Assembly (NCBI RefSeq): GCF_002086515.1
Contig: NZ_MVHH01000010.1
Coordinates: 1 to 64,000 of the forward strand
Direction: 5' to 3'
Source of the DNA: Mycolicibacter arupensis
GTDB lineage: Bacteria > Actinomycetota > Actinomycetes > Mycobacteriales > Mycobacteriaceae
DNA: 64,000 bases
The position numbers and the translations under genes were made by a program. This document shows, one piece after another, positions 9,416 through 19,050 of the stretch. The notes beneath the pieces are model-generated. The model was not told the origin of the DNA and made no database searches. It saw nothing but the letters and a program-made list of their open reading frames with translations. Within the stretch, counting starts at the first letter, position 1; every line of letters starts with the position of its first letter.

Positions 9416-9672
9416 GGCGTGGCTCTCCTCGTGCGGACAGGGCTCTGTGTTCACTACCGTAGCCGGAATTCGGCAAGCCGAACAAATACTTTTGGTAACC
9501 CGCAAATACCTGGTGAAGCGCCAAGGGTTCGCGGACACCCAGTGGGTGCCGGAGGCCGCCGTGTCGGGGTAAATGTGTCGAGCGTGCGGATTCCGTGGCG
9601 GCGGCGCGGGGACGGCCGCCCAAACGGCACACTCGACCGGGGCGGTAGGGCCTTCGCCCGCCGATCCGAACT
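9416..9672. other. upstream region of the nrdF1-like gene
   Basis: This AT-richer spacer should contain the promoter of the minus-strand nrdF copy. I see a direct repeat CAAATAC at 9483-9489 and 9503-9509 (20 bp apart, two helical turns) but no convincing NrdR box pair. No further gene is supported. Confidence 0.35.
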
Positions 9673-10854
9673 TTAGAACCGGTGCGCCGGCCCCTCCTGG
9701 CCCTTGTAGAGCCGGGTCAGCAGCATGTTGCGAAACCGTGCGTTGTCGAGCAGCTTGAGACCGGCCTTGGCCACCGACGGGTTGCCCGCCAGCTTGTGAA
9801 AGAAGCGGCCGCGCTTGTATTCCTGGCCCCAGGCCGCTTCCATGCGCTGGGCGTAGTTGGTGAAGTCATCCGGCCCGCCGTTGGCCAGCGCCGCGACCGC
9901 GCACTCGCCGGCGGCCAACCCCGATTCCAGAGCCTTGGAGATTCCCGCACCCGAAGTCGGCCGGCCCGCACCCAAGGAGTCGCCGGTGAACAGCACCCCC
10001 GGGCGCCACGGCGGCCACGCGGTGAATCCCATCGGCAGTCGCCAGGCGCGCACCGTCTTGGACTGCTTGAGCTCGGTGATCGAGGGCAGCTCCCAATCGC
10101 GGGGCAACGTCTCCAGAAATTCGCCAAGGAAATGCGTGGCGTTGATGGCCTGCCAGTTCTTGTAGCTGTTGACGTAGCCCAAGCCGATATTGACCCGGCC
10201 CCCACCCAGCGGGAACACCCAGCCGTAGCCGGGCAGCTGGTCGCCGTGAAACAGCAGCTTCAGGTAGATATCGAGCGAATCGACGTCGGGACGCACGGCC
10301 GGCATCTCGGCGCGGATCGCGATCGCCGAATAGCCGTTGTAAGCCGAGTCGAGTTTGAGTGCCCGCTTGATCGGGGAGTAGGCGCCGTCGGCGGCGATCA
10401 CCGCATCGGCGAGCACCTTCTCGCCGCCCTTGAGCAGCACCCCGGTCACCCGGCCCGTGTCGTCGAGGACCGGGCCCGCGGCCTCAGCGGACTGTCGGAT
10501 CTCGGCTCCGGCCGCCTCGGCGTGCTTGAGCAGCAGCGTGTCCAATTCCGGGCGCCGTGCCACGTAGCCGTGGTCGGGCATGCCGGGCCGGCGGGGGAAC
10601 GACAGCTCCCACTCGCTCGGGCTGAACACCTTCACCCGATTGACCCGGTGGAACTGGGAAACCTGCTCGGCGAGCCCCATCCGTTGCAGGTAGCTCACGG
10701 CGCGCGCGGTCAGGCCGTCACCGCAGGGCTTGTCCCGCGGGAACTCGGCCTTGTCCAAGACCACGACACTCGCGCCGGCCTGCCTTGCTTGCCAGGCGGC
10801 CGCTGACCCCGCTGGACCTCCGCCGACTACCGCAAGGTCGAATCGCTGCACCAC
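9673..10854 (-). CDS. geranylgeranyl reductase family FAD oxidoreductase
   Basis: Flavoprotein of 393 residues in the geranylgeranyl reductase/MenJ-like family, which reduces isoprenoid double bonds. The FAD motif VVGGGPAGSAAA opens the protein; the family motif FPRDKPCGDGLTARAV follows near residue 40; then LPGYGWVFPLGGGRVNIGLG and a GDSLGAGRPTSGAGISKALESG segment complete the fold. The frame is open further upstream, but a TACCAT -10 on the minus strand ends 7 nt before the GTG at 10854, giving a leaderless start that matches the domain boundary. It is divergent from the TetR gene, a possible regulator. The substrate (menaquinone, polyprenol or other) is not determinable. Confidence 0.88.
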   Translation of the reverse strand: MVQRFDLAVVGGGPAGSAAAWQARQAGASVVVLDKAEFPRDKPCGDGLTARAVSYLQRMGLAEQVSQFHRVNRVKVFSPSEWELSFPRRPGMPDHGYVARRPELDTLLLKHAEAAGAEIRQSAEAAGPVLDDTGRVTGVLLKGGEKVLADAVIAADGAYSPIKRALKLDSAYNGYSAIAIRAEMPAVRPDVDSLDIYLKLLFHGDQLPGYGWVFPLGGGRVNIGLGYVNSYKNWQAINATHFLGEFLETLPRDWELPSITELKQSKTVRAWRLPMGFTAWPPWRPGVLFTGDSLGAGRPTSGAGISKALESGLAAGECAVAALANGGPDDFTNYAQRMEAAWGQEYKRGRFFHKLAGNPSVAKAGLKLLDNARFRNMLLTRLYKGQEGPAHRF

Positions 10855-10920
10855 AGCGGCGATGGTAGCCGACGGCCGGTCTGCCCAGGTCAGCGGCGGC
10901 AACGCTGTAAGGTGCTTGAC

Positions 10921-11655
10921 GTGCGCGGAACGACGAGACCCAAGCCGGCCGAAAACGGTGGGCAGAAGGTCGATGCGCGTAGTGAGCGTTGGCGCGAGCA
11001 CCGTAAGAAGGTTCGCAGGGAGATTGTCGACGCCGCTTTCCGCTCCATCGACCGGCTCGGACCCGACGTCAGTGTGCGCGAGATCGCCGAGGAAGCCGGA
11101 ACCGCCAAGCCCAAGATCTACCGGCACTTCGCCGACAAGGATGACCTGTTCGAGGCGGTCGGGGCGCGGCTGCGTGACGACCTCTGGGCGGCGATCTTCG
11201 CCTCCATCGATGTTGCCACCAACTCACTGCGCGACATCGTTCGGCGCAGCGTCGAGGAATACGTGACCCTGGTCGACGAGCACCCCAACGTGCTGCGGTT
11301 CTTCATTCAGGGGCGGGCGCGCGCTCAGTCCGAGTCGAGGGTGCGGGCGCTCAACGAAGGCCGGACGATCACTTTGGCGATGGCCGAGATGATCAACAGC
11401 GAGCTGCAGGATCTGGAACTCAATCGAGGGGCTCTGGAGCTGGCCGCCTTCGCGGCTTTCGGCAGCGCGACCTCGGCGACCGACTGGTGGCTGGGTCCGG
11501 AATTGGACAGCCCGCGGCGCATGCCCCGCGACACATTCGTCGATTACCTGACGACGATCATGATCAGCGTCGTCGCCGGTACCGCCGAGAATCTCGGCAT
11601 CGTCATGGACCCCGATCAGCCGATACACCAGGCCGGGCACAAGCAGACCGCCTGA
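10921..11655 (+). CDS. TetR family regulator (Rv3050c-like)
   Basis: TetR repressor of 244 residues. The helix-turn-helix spans VSVREIAEEAGTAKPKIYRHFADKDDLF (about residues 44-71), preceded by a basic N-terminus typical of the M. tuberculosis Rv3050c group. The C-terminal ligand domain is helical and ends in DPDQPIHQAG. I chose the GTG at 10921: a TAAGGT -10 (10908-10913) ends 7 nt before it, indicating a leaderless transcript, and AAGG is also at proper spacing. A GTG at 10912 is in frame but lies within that -10. Divergent from the flavoprotein gene. Confidence 0.9.
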   Translation: MRGTTRPKPAENGGQKVDARSERWREHRKKVRREIVDAAFRSIDRLGPDVSVREIAEEAGTAKPKIYRHFADKDDLFEAVGARLRDDLWAAIFASIDVATNSLRDIVRRSVEEYVTLVDEHPNVLRFFIQGRARAQSESRVRALNEGRTITLAMAEMINSELQDLELNRGALELAAFAAFGSATSATDWWLGPELDSPRRMPRDTFVDYLTTIMISVVAGTAENLGIVMDPDQPIHQAGHKQTA

Positions 11656-11664
11656 GCTGCTTGA

Positions 11665-13059
11665 TCAGAAGCCCAGGTCCAGCAACACGCCAATGGCATC
11701 CAGGGCCAGCGGTTTGGTGGCTTCCAGGAATTCGGTGGTGGAGGCCGTGATGAAGTCCGACATCGCGGTGAACGCCTGCTGCAAGGGCTCGGGCAACACT
11801 TGGTAGAACGCCTCAAAGATCGCGTTGGGAATGATCAGGGCCTGATTGATCAGGCCGGCGGCGATCGAGGCCAGCTGCAGGTAAACCACTTCGGCCTCGG
11901 GCAGCAGCGGCGCGCTGTAGTCAGGCAGGGCGCCGCTGTCCTTGGCCGCGATCAGGGCGGCCAACACCTCGGCAGCTGACTTGGGCGTGCCGTCGTCGGT
12001 GAACAGACCGAAATTCGCCTCATGGTTGAGCATTCCGGTGGCGACGTCCTGGCCGCTGTAGATGAAGGCCGGTCCGGCGAACGGGAGCTTGGACCAAGCG
12101 ACCAGGAAGTCTTCGAGGAAATTGGCTTGTACGTCTTCGCTCACACCGAAGACCGGGGTGGTGGCGTTGCCATACTCGGTGGCCCAGATCTTCAGATCGC
12201 CGTCACCGTTGGCGGCCATGATGGCGTTCAATGCCTGGACCTGTTCCCAGGGCGAGTTGGTCACTCCCACCCCTGCGGAGAACGGCAGCGTGTAGTGGTA
12301 GGGGTGGTAGCTGACCGCGTCGAAATAGCCCTGCGCCCCACTGGCATACATCTGCTCAAGGAACTCTTGGGGGCTGACGCTGAGCCCGGCGATGGTGGTG
12401 GTCGCACCCAATGCACCGGCCAGCACGGTCACATCGGGGTCTACCTCTTTGATCGCGGTATAGGCGGCCTGGAGCACGGTGGTGTAGGTCTCGGCGCTGA
12501 CCGGGGCGTAGAAGATCACCCCGTTGGGCTCGTTCCAGATCTCATAGGTCGAGATCTCGCCGCTGTAGCGTTGCGCGACCTCCGCGGCGAACGCGGCATA
12601 CGCCGCCGGGTCCGGTGCTCCCGCGATCGGCGTCCCTCCCCAGACGGGATTCCCGGTGATCGCGGCGGTGATGGAGAAACCCATGGAATGCGCGGTGTTG
12701 ATCACGCTGTCCATCTGGTTCCAGTCATAGGTGGTGGCGGTGGGCTGGATGTAGATCCAGGGCACGCCCAAGCGCAGGTCGGTGACCCCGAGATCGCGTA
12801 TCTGGCTGAGCTGGGCGACCAGATCTGCCTCGTTCAGCGTGTACAGGTTGGAGTCCGCGACGCCGAAAACTTGGGTGGCGACGTCAGTGGTCTCGGCGTT
12901 GACGAGCGTGATCGTCTCGAGGTGGATCGCCTGCGGTGCCGTGATCGGTGAGGCGGTGACCGGATCTGGCGGTACGACGCCGGCGGCCCCGGTCAGGGTG
13001 GAGACGGCCAGCAGGGCCGCGGCCAGTGCCGTGTGGATGCGGCGCAGGGATCTCAACAC
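11665..13059 (-). CDS. secreted glycoside hydrolase, cellulase (GH5/GH39-like) fold
   Basis: Exported protein of 464 residues with a Sec signal peptide (MLRSLRRIHT, hydrophobic core, cleavage near TGAAG). It has a (beta/alpha)8 clan-A glycosidase core: acid/base Glu177 in YEIWNEPNG and putative nucleophile Glu295 in WATEYGN, with YHPYHY between them. This arrangement fits GH5/GH39-like retaining enzymes; substrate unknown, possibly a cell-envelope or host glycan. The C-terminal 80 residues form a hydrophobic/amphipathic tail like those of PE-PPE-domain exported proteins. The GTG at 13059 has a GAGGCGG site. It ends 9 bp from the convergent TetR gene. Confidence 0.85.
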   Translation of the reverse strand: MLRSLRRIHTALAAALLAVSTLTGAAGVVPPDPVTASPITAPQAIHLETITLVNAETTDVATQVFGVADSNLYTLNEADLVAQLSQIRDLGVTDLRLGVPWIYIQPTATTYDWNQMDSVINTAHSMGFSITAAITGNPVWGGTPIAGAPDPAAYAAFAAEVAQRYSGEISTYEIWNEPNGVIFYAPVSAETYTTVLQAAYTAIKEVDPDVTVLAGALGATTTIAGLSVSPQEFLEQMYASGAQGYFDAVSYHPYHYTLPFSAGVGVTNSPWEQVQALNAIMAANGDGDLKIWATEYGNATTPVFGVSEDVQANFLEDFLVAWSKLPFAGPAFIYSGQDVATGMLNHEANFGLFTDDGTPKSAAEVLAALIAAKDSGALPDYSAPLLPEAEVVYLQLASIAAGLINQALIIPNAIFEAFYQVLPEPLQQAFTAMSDFITASTTEFLEATKPLALDAIGVLLDLGF

Positions 13060-13196
13060 AGGTACCGCCTCGACAGTCGATGGTCACGGTGAGCGTATCG
13101 CCGATACCGCCGGAATTTCAGGCCAAGCTGACGGTAATCTCAGCTGCGTCCAGGGTGTGGCGGGCTGGTGTCCGGAATCGGAGAAGCGACACGGCA

Positions 13197-13258
13197 ACAC
13201 AAGAACTTGTGTTGCGGCCCGTCGTCTCACCCCAGGGGTAGTGTCGAAAGCCTAGATT
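13197..13258 (+). promoter_or_regulatory. paired NrdR boxes and -10 of nrdF2
   Basis: Box 1 at 13197-13212, ACACAAGAACTTGTGT, has perfect 7-bp arms and fits the NrdR consensus acaCwAtATaTwGtgt in its outer positions. Box 2 at 13229-13244, ACCCCAGGGGTAGTGT, is weaker but keeps the TAGTGT end. Start-to-start distance is 32 bp, the three-turn spacing typical of NrdR operators. A TAGATT -10 follows at 13253-13258, so box 2 covers the -35 region. Confidence 0.7.
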
Positions 13259-13270
13259 TTCCGCAGGTGA

Positions 13271-14257
<987 letters not shown>

Positions 14258-14296
14258 GCGACGGCACAGGTCGGCTCTTGAGATCAGGAGGCCATC

Positions 14297-14710
14297 ATGA
14301 GCACCAACGTTGACCACACCACGCCGCGCCGTTCCCGGGCGTGGATCGCCGGAGCGGTGATCACGGGCCTGCTGGGGGTGTTCTTCGCCTTCGACGCCAT
14401 CCCGAAGATTCTGGGTGTGTCGTTTGCCCGCGAAGCCGTGGAAGGACTTGGCTTCTCCCCGGACAAGACCGCGGTGATCGGCTGGGTCCTATTGGTGTGC
14501 CTGGTTCTCTTCCTGATTCCCCGCACCGCGGTGCTGGGGGCGCTGGGCCTGACCGCATACCTTGGCGGCGCGGTGACGATCAACCTGCATGCCGACGAGT
14601 TGCCGGTTGTTCCGATCGTGATGGCGGTGGGTATCGGAGTGCTGACATGGATCGGGCTGATCCTGCGGCGCCCGGAGTTGCTGAGCGTGCTGGGGCTGCG
14701 GCGCGACTGA
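14297..14710 (+). CDS. DoxX-like small membrane protein
   Basis: Integral membrane protein of 137 residues with four predicted transmembrane segments (about residues 14-34, 59-76, 78-97 and 104-123). The KILG/FAREAVEGLGF and TAYLGGAVTINLHADE segments are typical of DoxX-like/DUF4267-type proteins. AGGAGG lies just before the ATG at 14297. It follows nrdF2 by 39 nt and may be cotranscribed. Function unknown. Confidence 0.82.
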   Translation: MSTNVDHTTPRRSRAWIAGAVITGLLGVFFAFDAIPKILGVSFAREAVEGLGFSPDKTAVIGWVLLVCLVLFLIPRTAVLGALGLTAYLGGAVTINLHADELPVVPIVMAVGIGVLTWIGLILRRPELLSVLGLRRD

Positions 14711-14715
14711 GCGAC

Positions 14716-15390
14716 TCAGTCCGGCGGCAATTGCTCCAACAGTTCGTCGAGGAAGCCGCCGGCCTCGCGCCCGGCGCCTTCGACGTCCGCGGCGGCGATA
14801 GCCTCGACCAGGCCCCGATGCCGAATCTGGTCGGCCTCCACCGGTTTTGCGCTTGTCGTGGCCACGCTGGCCATCAGCACCTCCGTGAGCCCGCAGTACA
14901 ACTCCGTCAACACCGGATTGTGCGAGCACCGGACCACCGCGAGATGGAAATCGGTATCGGCGCGGACGAAGTCGTCGTGCCGACCCTGCTGCTGATAGTC
15001 GTCGCGTCGGTCTAACAATGTGCGCAGCTCGGCCAGATCCTCCTCGGTGCGGGCGGCTGCGGCCAGGCGCGCGCCCTCCACCTCCAGGCAACGTCGCACC
15101 TGTAGGACGTCGCGCAGCTCGGGGCCACACAGCCGGCGCACGGCGCCGGAGACCTCGCTGGTCGCACGTACGTAGGTCCCGTCGCCCTGACGAACCTCCA
15201 GGATGCCGCTGTGGGCCAGCGCTCGCACCGCCTCGCGCACGGTGTTGCGGCCGACGCCGAGCGCCTCAGCGAGCTCGGGTTCTGGCGGGATACGTGAGTC
15301 GACCGGCCATTCGCCGCCGGTGACCGAGGCGCGCAGCTGTTCGATCACCTGATCTACCAGACCGGTGCGGCGGGTGGTGACCAACGGCAC
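14716..15390 (-). CDS. GntR family (FadR/FCD) regulator
   Basis: Transcriptional regulator of 224 residues. The N-terminal winged helix is clear (DQVIEQLRASVTGGEWP, then PELAEALGVGRNTVREAVRALAHSGILEVRQGDGTYV, about residues 13-74). The remaining helical part is an FCD effector domain with the metal-binding pattern D...FH (DTDFHLAVVRCSHNPVLTELY) and a later histidine (RHRGLVEAI). GTG at 15390 with an AGGGAGGA site. It is divergent from a CynX-type transporter and probably represses it and itself through the repeats at 15404-15431. Confidence 0.9.
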   Translation of the reverse strand: MPLVTTRRTGLVDQVIEQLRASVTGGEWPVDSRIPPEPELAEALGVGRNTVREAVRALAHSGILEVRQGDGTYVRATSEVSGAVRRLCGPELRDVLQVRRCLEVEGARLAAAARTEEDLAELRTLLDRRDDYQQQGRHDDFVRADTDFHLAVVRCSHNPVLTELYCGLTEVLMASVATTSAKPVEADQIRHRGLVEAIAAADVEGAGREAGGFLDELLEQLPPD

Positions 15391-15403
15391 AGCGTCCTCC
15401 CTT

Positions 15404-15430
15404 CATCCAATCATCGGATGTATGCGATCC
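15404..15430. promoter_or_regulatory. candidate GntR operator
   Basis: Regularly spaced half-sites: ATCC (15405-15408), GGAT (15416-15419) and ATCC (15427-15430), each separated by 7 bp, making two overlapping inverted repeats between the divergent GntR and transporter genes. The outer CATCC/GGATG pair spans 15404-15420. Confidence 0.5.
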
Positions 15431-15438
15431 TACGTTAG

Positions 15439-16692
15439 GTGACCCGCACACCCCGCACCGAAACGCGCGGCGGCTACGAACATGACCTCGAACTGGAGCT
15501 CGAGGGCGCCGCCGAGTTCCGGCCTGCGACGAAGGTGGCCGGCGGCGCTCTGCTGACCGTCGCGGTGGTGTTGACCGCGCTCAACCTGCGCCCCGCCATC
15601 ACCAGCGTCGGCCCGCTGCTCCCCGAGATCCGGGCCGCGTTGGGCACCTCCGACACGTGGGCCGGGGTTCTGACCACATTGCCGGGCCTGTGTTTCGCCG
15701 GAGCCGGCCTGGCGGCGCCCTGGCTGTCCCGCCGGATCGGATTGGGCCGCACCGTCTCAGCGGCACTGCTCACGCTCGTCGCAGGACTGCTGATCCGGGT
15801 GTGCGATGGGCCCCTGGTGGTCCTGGGCGGCACCCTCGTGGCGACCGCTGGAATCGCGTTGATCAACGTGTTGATCCCCGTGATCATTCGAGGGTCTTTT
15901 CCTGCGCAGGTCGGGTTGATGACCGGGATCTACACCGCGGCACTGCAAGGGGGAGGGGCGCTGGGTTCGGCGGTCACCCCCGTCCTCGACGGCGCCCTGG
16001 GGGGCTGGCGATCGGCTCTGGGAGCGTGGAGTGCACTGGCCTTGCTGGCGCTGGCCGCCTGGGTGGTCGGCGCCCGCGGCTTCGAGCGGCCTGACGCGTC
16101 CGCGCCGACGGCGCTGGCCAAGGGGCGATCGCTGCTCCGCAGCAAACTGGCCTGGACCGTCACCCTGTTCTTCGGCACCCAATCGTTCCTCGCCTACGTG
16201 GTGATGGGCTGGCTGCCCGAGGTGCTCATAGACAACGGAACCAGCGAGACGCGCGCCGGCCTGTTGCTCGGGCTCATCTCGCTGATTGCGGTGCCGATCA
16301 GTCTGATCGTGTCGCCGCTGGCCGCACGTCGTGAAAGCCAGAGCGGTTGGATCGTCGGGCTGGGTGTCCTCGGAATTGCGGGCATGCTCGGCCTGCTGAT
16401 CGCGCCGGCGGCCGCACCCCTGCTGTGGAGCGTGCTGGTGGGCCTGGGGATGAGCGTCTTCTCGTTGGCGCTCACCGTGATTGCGCTGCGCGCCCGCGAC
16501 GCTCAGGACACTGCGAACCTGTCGGGCATGGCGCAGGGCTTCGGCTATCTGCTTGCCGGTATCGGCCCGTTCCTGTTCGGCCTGCTCCATCATGTGAGCG
16601 GCGGGTGGACCGTGCCCTGGTTGATGATGCTGGCCGTCTACCTGGTGCAGACCCTGGCGGGCGCACTGGCCGGACGTAACCGCTACGTGTAA
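15439..16692 (+). CDS. MFS transporter, CynX/NimT family
   Basis: Membrane transporter of 417 residues with about 12 transmembrane segments. The motif ALNLRPAITSVGPLLPEIRAALG near residues 48-70 is the signature of the cyanate/nitroimidazole transporter (CynX/NimT) branch of the major facilitator superfamily. The N-terminal 30 residues are hydrophilic and acidic (EHDLELELEGAAEF). The GTG at 15439 lacks a clear ribosome binding site. It is divergent from the GntR gene, which likely controls it. Substrate unknown; members move cyanate, small organic anions or drugs. Confidence 0.88.
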   Translation: MTRTPRTETRGGYEHDLELELEGAAEFRPATKVAGGALLTVAVVLTALNLRPAITSVGPLLPEIRAALGTSDTWAGVLTTLPGLCFAGAGLAAPWLSRRIGLGRTVSAALLTLVAGLLIRVCDGPLVVLGGTLVATAGIALINVLIPVIIRGSFPAQVGLMTGIYTAALQGGGALGSAVTPVLDGALGGWRSALGAWSALALLALAAWVVGARGFERPDASAPTALAKGRSLLRSKLAWTVTLFFGTQSFLAYVVMGWLPEVLIDNGTSETRAGLLLGLISLIAVPISLIVSPLAARRESQSGWIVGLGVLGIAGMLGLLIAPAAAPLLWSVLVGLGMSVFSLALTVIALRARDAQDTANLSGMAQGFGYLLAGIGPFLFGLLHHVSGGWTVPWLMMLAVYLVQTLAGALAGRNRYV

Positions 16693-16700
16693 GCGACGCA

Positions 16701-16780
16701 CTTCACCGAACGTGCACTCAGACCGGCGATTGCGCGAATATTTCGGTCTCAGTGCACGTTCGGCGAGGGGCTGGGTGAAG
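16701..16780. repeat. long inverted repeat between convergent genes
   Basis: CCGAACGTGCACT (16706-16718) pairs perfectly with AGTGCACGTTCGG (16751-16763); after one mismatch the stem continues through AGACCG/CGGTCT, leaving a loop of about 18 nt. Further out CTTCACC (16701-16707) can pair with GGTGAAG (16774-16780). There is no T-run. It may be a bidirectional terminator for the transporter and adhC, or one copy of a dispersed mycobacterial palindrome. Confidence 0.6.
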
Positions 16781-16788
16781 CTCGGGTG

Positions 16789-17841
16789 CTAGGTGCTCCG
16801 CAACGACTCGGTGTCGATGACGAAGCGGTAGCGCACGTCGGAGGCCAGGACCCGCTCGTAGGCGGTGTTGATGTAGTCCGGCTCGATCACCTCGATCTCG
16901 GGGCGCACATCGTGCTGGGCGCAGAAGTCCAACATCTCCTGCGTCTCTGCGATGCCGCCGATCATCGATCCCGAGAGGCTGCGCCGCATGCCCGCCAGCG
17001 GAAACGGCGGCACGGACATGTCGTGCTCGGGCATGCCCAGCTCCACCAGCGTGCCGTCGACCTTGAGCAGATTCAGGTAGGCGCCCAGGTCCAGGTTGGC
17101 CGAGACGGTGTTGAGGATGACGTCGAAGTTCATCCGCAGCTTCTTGAAGGTGTCGCGGTCTGAGGTGGCGTAGTAGTGCTGCGCACCCAGACGCAAGCCG
17201 TCTTCCATCTTCTTCAGCGACTGCGACAGCACCGTGACCTCGGCGCCCATCGCGACGCCGAGCTTCACGCCCATATGGCCCAAGCCGCCCAGTCCGATCA
17301 CCGCGATCCGCTTGCCGGGGCCGGCATTCCAGTGCCGCAGCGGCGAATACAGGGTGATACCGGCGCACAGCAGCGGTGCGGCGGCATCGAGTGGGATGCC
17401 GTCGGGGATGCGCAACACGTAGCTCTCATCGACGACGATCGCCCCGCTGTAGCCGCCGTAGGTCGGCTGGCCGTCGCGGCCCACGGCGTTGTAGGTGCCC
17501 ACCATTCCGCTACCGGTGCAGTACTGCTCCAGCCCGGCCTCGCAACTGGCACATGCGCGGCAGGAGTCGACGAAGCAGCCGACGCCGACGTGGTCACCGA
17601 CCTTGAACTTCGTCACCTCGGACCCGACCGCGGTCACGACGCCGGCGATCTCGTGGCCGGGCACCACCGGATAGCGCGGGCGGCCCCACTCACCCTTGAC
17701 GGTGTGAATGTCGGAGTGACAGATACCGGCGAACGCGATGTCGAACGCAACATCGTGCGGACCGGGGTCCCGCCGGGTGATGGTGGTCTTGGTCAGCGGC
17801 GCGTCGGACGCGGTGGCGGCATAGGCGGAAACGGTGCTCAT
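16789..17841 (-). CDS. adhC: NADP-type zinc alcohol dehydrogenase AdhC
   Basis: Cytosolic medium-chain alcohol dehydrogenase of 350 residues, orthologous to M. tuberculosis Rv3045. Catalytic zinc ligands sit in GICHSDIH (Cys40) and PGHEIAG (His62, Glu63); the structural zinc cysteines are in [20 protein letters not shown]; the coenzyme loop is [13 protein letters not shown]. It belongs to the cinnamyl-alcohol-dehydrogenase-like group that reduces aldehydes. ATG at 17841, with GAAGAGG somewhat far upstream. It follows fecB in the same direction with a 123-bp gap that contains a palindrome at 17892-17905. Confidence 0.95.
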   Translation of the reverse strand: MSTVSAYAATASDAPLTKTTITRRDPGPHDVAFDIAFAGICHSDIHTVKGEWGRPRYPVVPGHEIAGVVTAVGSEVTKFKVGDHVGVGCFVDSCRACASCEAGLEQYCTGSGMVGTYNAVGRDGQPTYGGYSGAIVVDESYVLRIPDGIPLDAAAPLLCAGITLYSPLRHWNAGPGKRIAVIGLGGLGHMGVKLGVAMGAEVTVLSQSLKKMEDGLRLGAQHYYATSDRDTFKKLRMNFDVILNTVSANLDLGAYLNLLKVDGTLVELGMPEHDMSVPPFPLAGMRRSLSGSMIGGIAETQEMLDFCAQHDVRPEIEVIEPDYINTAYERVLASDVRYRFVIDTESLRST

Positions 17842-17891
17842 CGTCGAATAAACCTCTTCGGATCTGCGCGGGAATCAAAAAAGATAGTCTA

Positions 17892-17905
17892 GCAAAGTTC
17901 TTTGC
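17892..17905. promoter_or_regulatory. palindrome in the adhC upstream region
   Basis: GCAAAGTTCTTTGC is an inverted repeat with perfect 6-bp arms, immediately upstream (on the minus strand) of an AT-rich TAGACT/TATCTT stretch that could hold the adhC -10. It is a plausible operator. Confidence 0.4.
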
Positions 17906-17964
17906 CATGATGCGGTGACCCTGCTCACCGCGGCAGCCGCAGGAACTTCGCGGTACGTCGCCGG

Positions 17965-19050
17965 CTAGTTGATCGGAGCGTTCACCCAACGCAGGTCTTC
18001 GACCACTCCGCGCGCGGCGATCGGGCCCTGTCCGGCCTGCCAGACCTCGTTGTTGACGACGAAGACCCGGCTGTCGCGATTGGCCGCGAGCCGCCGCCAG
18101 GCGACACTGTCGAACACCGTCGCCGCGCGGGCCTTGGCTGCCGGTGAGGCGAAGGACACGTAAACGATGTCGCCGTCGGCCGCCGAGAAATCTGCGCGGC
18201 CGGCCAGATCGGACTCGCTGGCGCCGATCTCGATGTAGGGCTGGTCGGTGAATCGCTGCAGCGGCGGCCGGTCCACGCCGACGGACTTGAGCACGCTGGC
18301 GGCGAAGCTCGAAGCCCCGTACACCCGCAGGCTGCTGTCGGTGAGCTCCACCACCGACACCTGGAAGTGAGTCGCGTCGCTGACCTCACGGGTCTCGGCC
18401 GCGTCCGCGCTGAACTTCTCCAGCACGTGGTCGGCGGCCTCGGTGCGCGCGGTCGCCGCGCCGACACCGCGCACGTTGTCCTCCCAGGCCGCACCCGGTG
18501 CGCCGGTGAACACGGTGGGTGCGATCGAGGCCAGTTCCTCGTAGCCCGGCGTCAGGCCCTGGGCGCCCAGGATCAGATCCGGGTGCAACTCGGCGATGGC
18601 GCCGGTGTCGGGCGTGCTGCGCGAGCCCACCGCCGGAACACCGTGCAGCACGGCCCCCAGATACGAGGGCTGGCTCTGCCTGTCGTCGGGCAGCGCGGCG
18701 CCGACCACGCGAGACTGCAGTCCCAGGGCGCACAGCGTGTCGAGCTGGTCCCCGGAGAGCACCACGATGCGCTCGGGCTGCTCGGGGACCTCGACGCCGG
18801 AGGGCTGCACCTCGGCAGCGTTGTGGACCCAACGCATCGGGGGACCGGGATCTGGGTTCGCGGGCTCGGCCGCGCAAGCCTCGTCGGGCCGCCGGTCATT
18901 GCCGAGAACACCGGCCCCCGCGACCATCGTCGTGGTGGTGGACACCGAGGTGGGGGAGGTTTCTGGCTTTTCGCCCGCGCAGCCGGCGGCCGTGAGAAAG
19001 ATCACGGCAAGTGTCGCCGTTGACATCGCTCGCCGGTCCACCCTGGTCAC
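17965..19050 (-). CDS. fecB: FecB siderophore-type substrate-binding lipoprotein
   Basis: Periplasmic iron-siderophore binding protein of 361 residues, orthologous to M. tuberculosis FecB (Rv3044). The signal sequence ends in FLTAAGC, giving lipid attachment at Cys24. The class III binding-protein fold is visible: RIVVLSGDQLDTLCALGL, HPDLILGAQGLTP, YIEIGASESDLAGRADFSAADGDIVYVSF, and the end VVEDLRWVNAPIN. GTG at 19050; ATG at 19026 is an alternative that shortens the signal peptide. Divergent from ctaD and upstream of adhC. No permease genes adjoin it, as in M. tuberculosis. Confidence 0.95.
   Translation of the reverse strand: MTRVDRRAMSTATLAVIFLTAAGCAGEKPETSPTSVSTTTTMVAGAGVLGNDRRPDEACAAEPANPDPGPPMRWVHNAAEVQPSGVEVPEQPERIVVLSGDQLDTLCALGLQSRVVGAALPDDRQSQPSYLGAVLHGVPAVGSRSTPDTGAIAELHPDLILGAQGLTPGYEELASIAPTVFTGAPGAAWEDNVRGVGAATARTEAADHVLEKFSADAAETREVSDATHFQVSVVELTDSSLRVYGASSFAASVLKSVGVDRPPLQRFTDQPYIEIGASESDLAGRADFSAADGDIVYVSFASPAAKARAATVFDSVAWRRLAANRDSRVFVVNNEVWQAGQGPIAARGVVEDLRWVNAPIN

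Noticed and set aside
9483..9509. CAAATAC direct repeat as a defined regulator site
   Set aside because: Only two 7-bp copies and no known consensus; kept as an observation, not called as an operator.
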